Below, in pieces: positions 63,759 through 64,000 of a stretch of 64,000 bases of DNA (positions within the stretch are counted from its first letter, which is position 1; every line of letters starts with the position of its first letter). The notes beneath the pieces were generated by a model. That model saw nothing but the letters and a program-made list of their open reading frames with translations. It did no database searches and was not told the origin of the DNA. The stretch is from Secundilactobacillus yichangensis (lineage in GTDB: Bacteria > Bacillota > Bacilli > Lactobacillales > Lactobacillaceae), in the NCBI RefSeq assembly GCF_016861565.1, contig NZ_BOLK01000003.1, positions 124,001 through 188,000 on the forward strand. Reading direction: 5' to 3'. The position numbers and the translations under genes are program-made.

Positions 63759-64000
63759 TTAGAAATGTAAGCCGTTTTCACGAGCTGCTTCAGCTAATGC
63801 TTCAACACGTCCGTGGTATAAGTAACCGCCACGATCGAAAACAACTTCGGAAATCTTCTTAGCAGCAGCACGTTCTGCAACAAGTTTACCAACTGCTTGG
63901 GCTTGTTCAGTCTTGTTACCTGCAGCTATTTCACTATCTAAAGTCGAGGCACTGACCAGCGTCACACCCGCTACGTCATCAATTACTTGAGCGTAGATGT
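63759..64000 (-). CDS. rplR: Ribosomal protein uL18, 5' end outside window
   Basis: The frame is open to the window edge, so only the last 80 residues are visible ([20 protein letters not shown] onward, ending [15 protein letters not shown]). The first GTG-like internal start is not genuine. It binds 5S rRNA. The gene continues beyond base 64000. Confidence 0.97.
   Translation of the reverse strand, partial: IYAQVIDDVAGVTLVSASTLDSEIAAGNKTEQAQAVGKLVAERAAAKKISEVVFDRGGYLYHGRVEALAEAARENGLHF

Overview
The window is a low-to-mid GC Firmicute chromosome segment, almost certainly from the family Lactobacillaceae. The evidence is LPQTN-type sortase anchors (lactobacilli favour LPQTxE-like signals), a KxYKxGKxW-like signal peptide, MucBP-like surface architecture, EpsA-E type exopolysaccharide regulation genes, TTG/GTG starts behind strong GGAGG ribosome binding sites, CcpA-type cre sites, and a spc-alpha operon followed by ecfA1-ecfA2-ecfT-truA-rplM-rpsI. 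The species cannot be fixed from the sequence alone.

Layout. (1) 1-8.6 kb: cell-surface region with the end of a small secreted protein, a membrane-anchored protein, two large LPQTN-anchored proteins (one with about 48 Pro-Thr-Gln units) and a family-4 glycosyltransferase resembling wall or surface-protein glucosyltransferases. (2) 8.7-14.5 kb: a compact defence island, all on the minus strand. It holds a three-gene toxin/antitoxin/SecB-like-chaperone (TAC) operon whose toxin looks like a PARP-type ADP-ribosyltransferase, an McrBC type IV restriction pair, and a TPR-like protein ending in a HEPN RNase motif. (3) 14.7-17.2 kb: three exported proteins of unknown function. (4) 17.5-39.3 kb: a Wzx/Wzy exopolysaccharide locus. 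Its conserved regulatory and priming end is an LCP protein, wzz, wze, wzb and a priming sugar transferase. An AT-rich variable part follows, with glycosyltransferases, polymerase, flippase, rmlACBD for dTDP-rhamnose, an acetyltransferase and a DUF6625 protein. glcK and galU lie next to it and would supply sugar nucleotides. Three decayed rml fragments lie at internal junctions. (5) 39.4-46.6 kb: mixed metabolism and regulation, with a CopY-type repressor carrying a cop box, a solitary gap gene, a lipoprotein, a DHA2 exporter and a MarR regulator. (6) 46.8-51.1 kb: a self-contained ECF vitamin/nutrient importer (S, T and two unequal ATPases) behind a leader with two alternative hairpins, then an MFS permease. 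(7) 51.4-64.0 kb: core translation genes, rpsI-rplM-truA-ecfT-ecfA2-ecfA1 and rplQ through rplR (cut by the window edge), interrupted by an oppositely oriented NADH dehydrogenase with a C-terminal membrane domain and a cre operator.

The most unusual content is the ADP-ribosyltransferase/antitoxin/SecB operon at 8752-10029. It matches the gene order of the CmdTAC anti-phage system of enterobacteria but sits in a lineage that does not use SecB for export. Other notable points are a family of three dispersed small secreted paralogues, the one-dead-site ECF ATPase pair, and the three rml relics, which read in the order A, C, B along the operon as if an ancestral rhamnose cassette had been split.

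All functional calls rest on reading motifs and family resemblance in the translated sequence. No database search was run.
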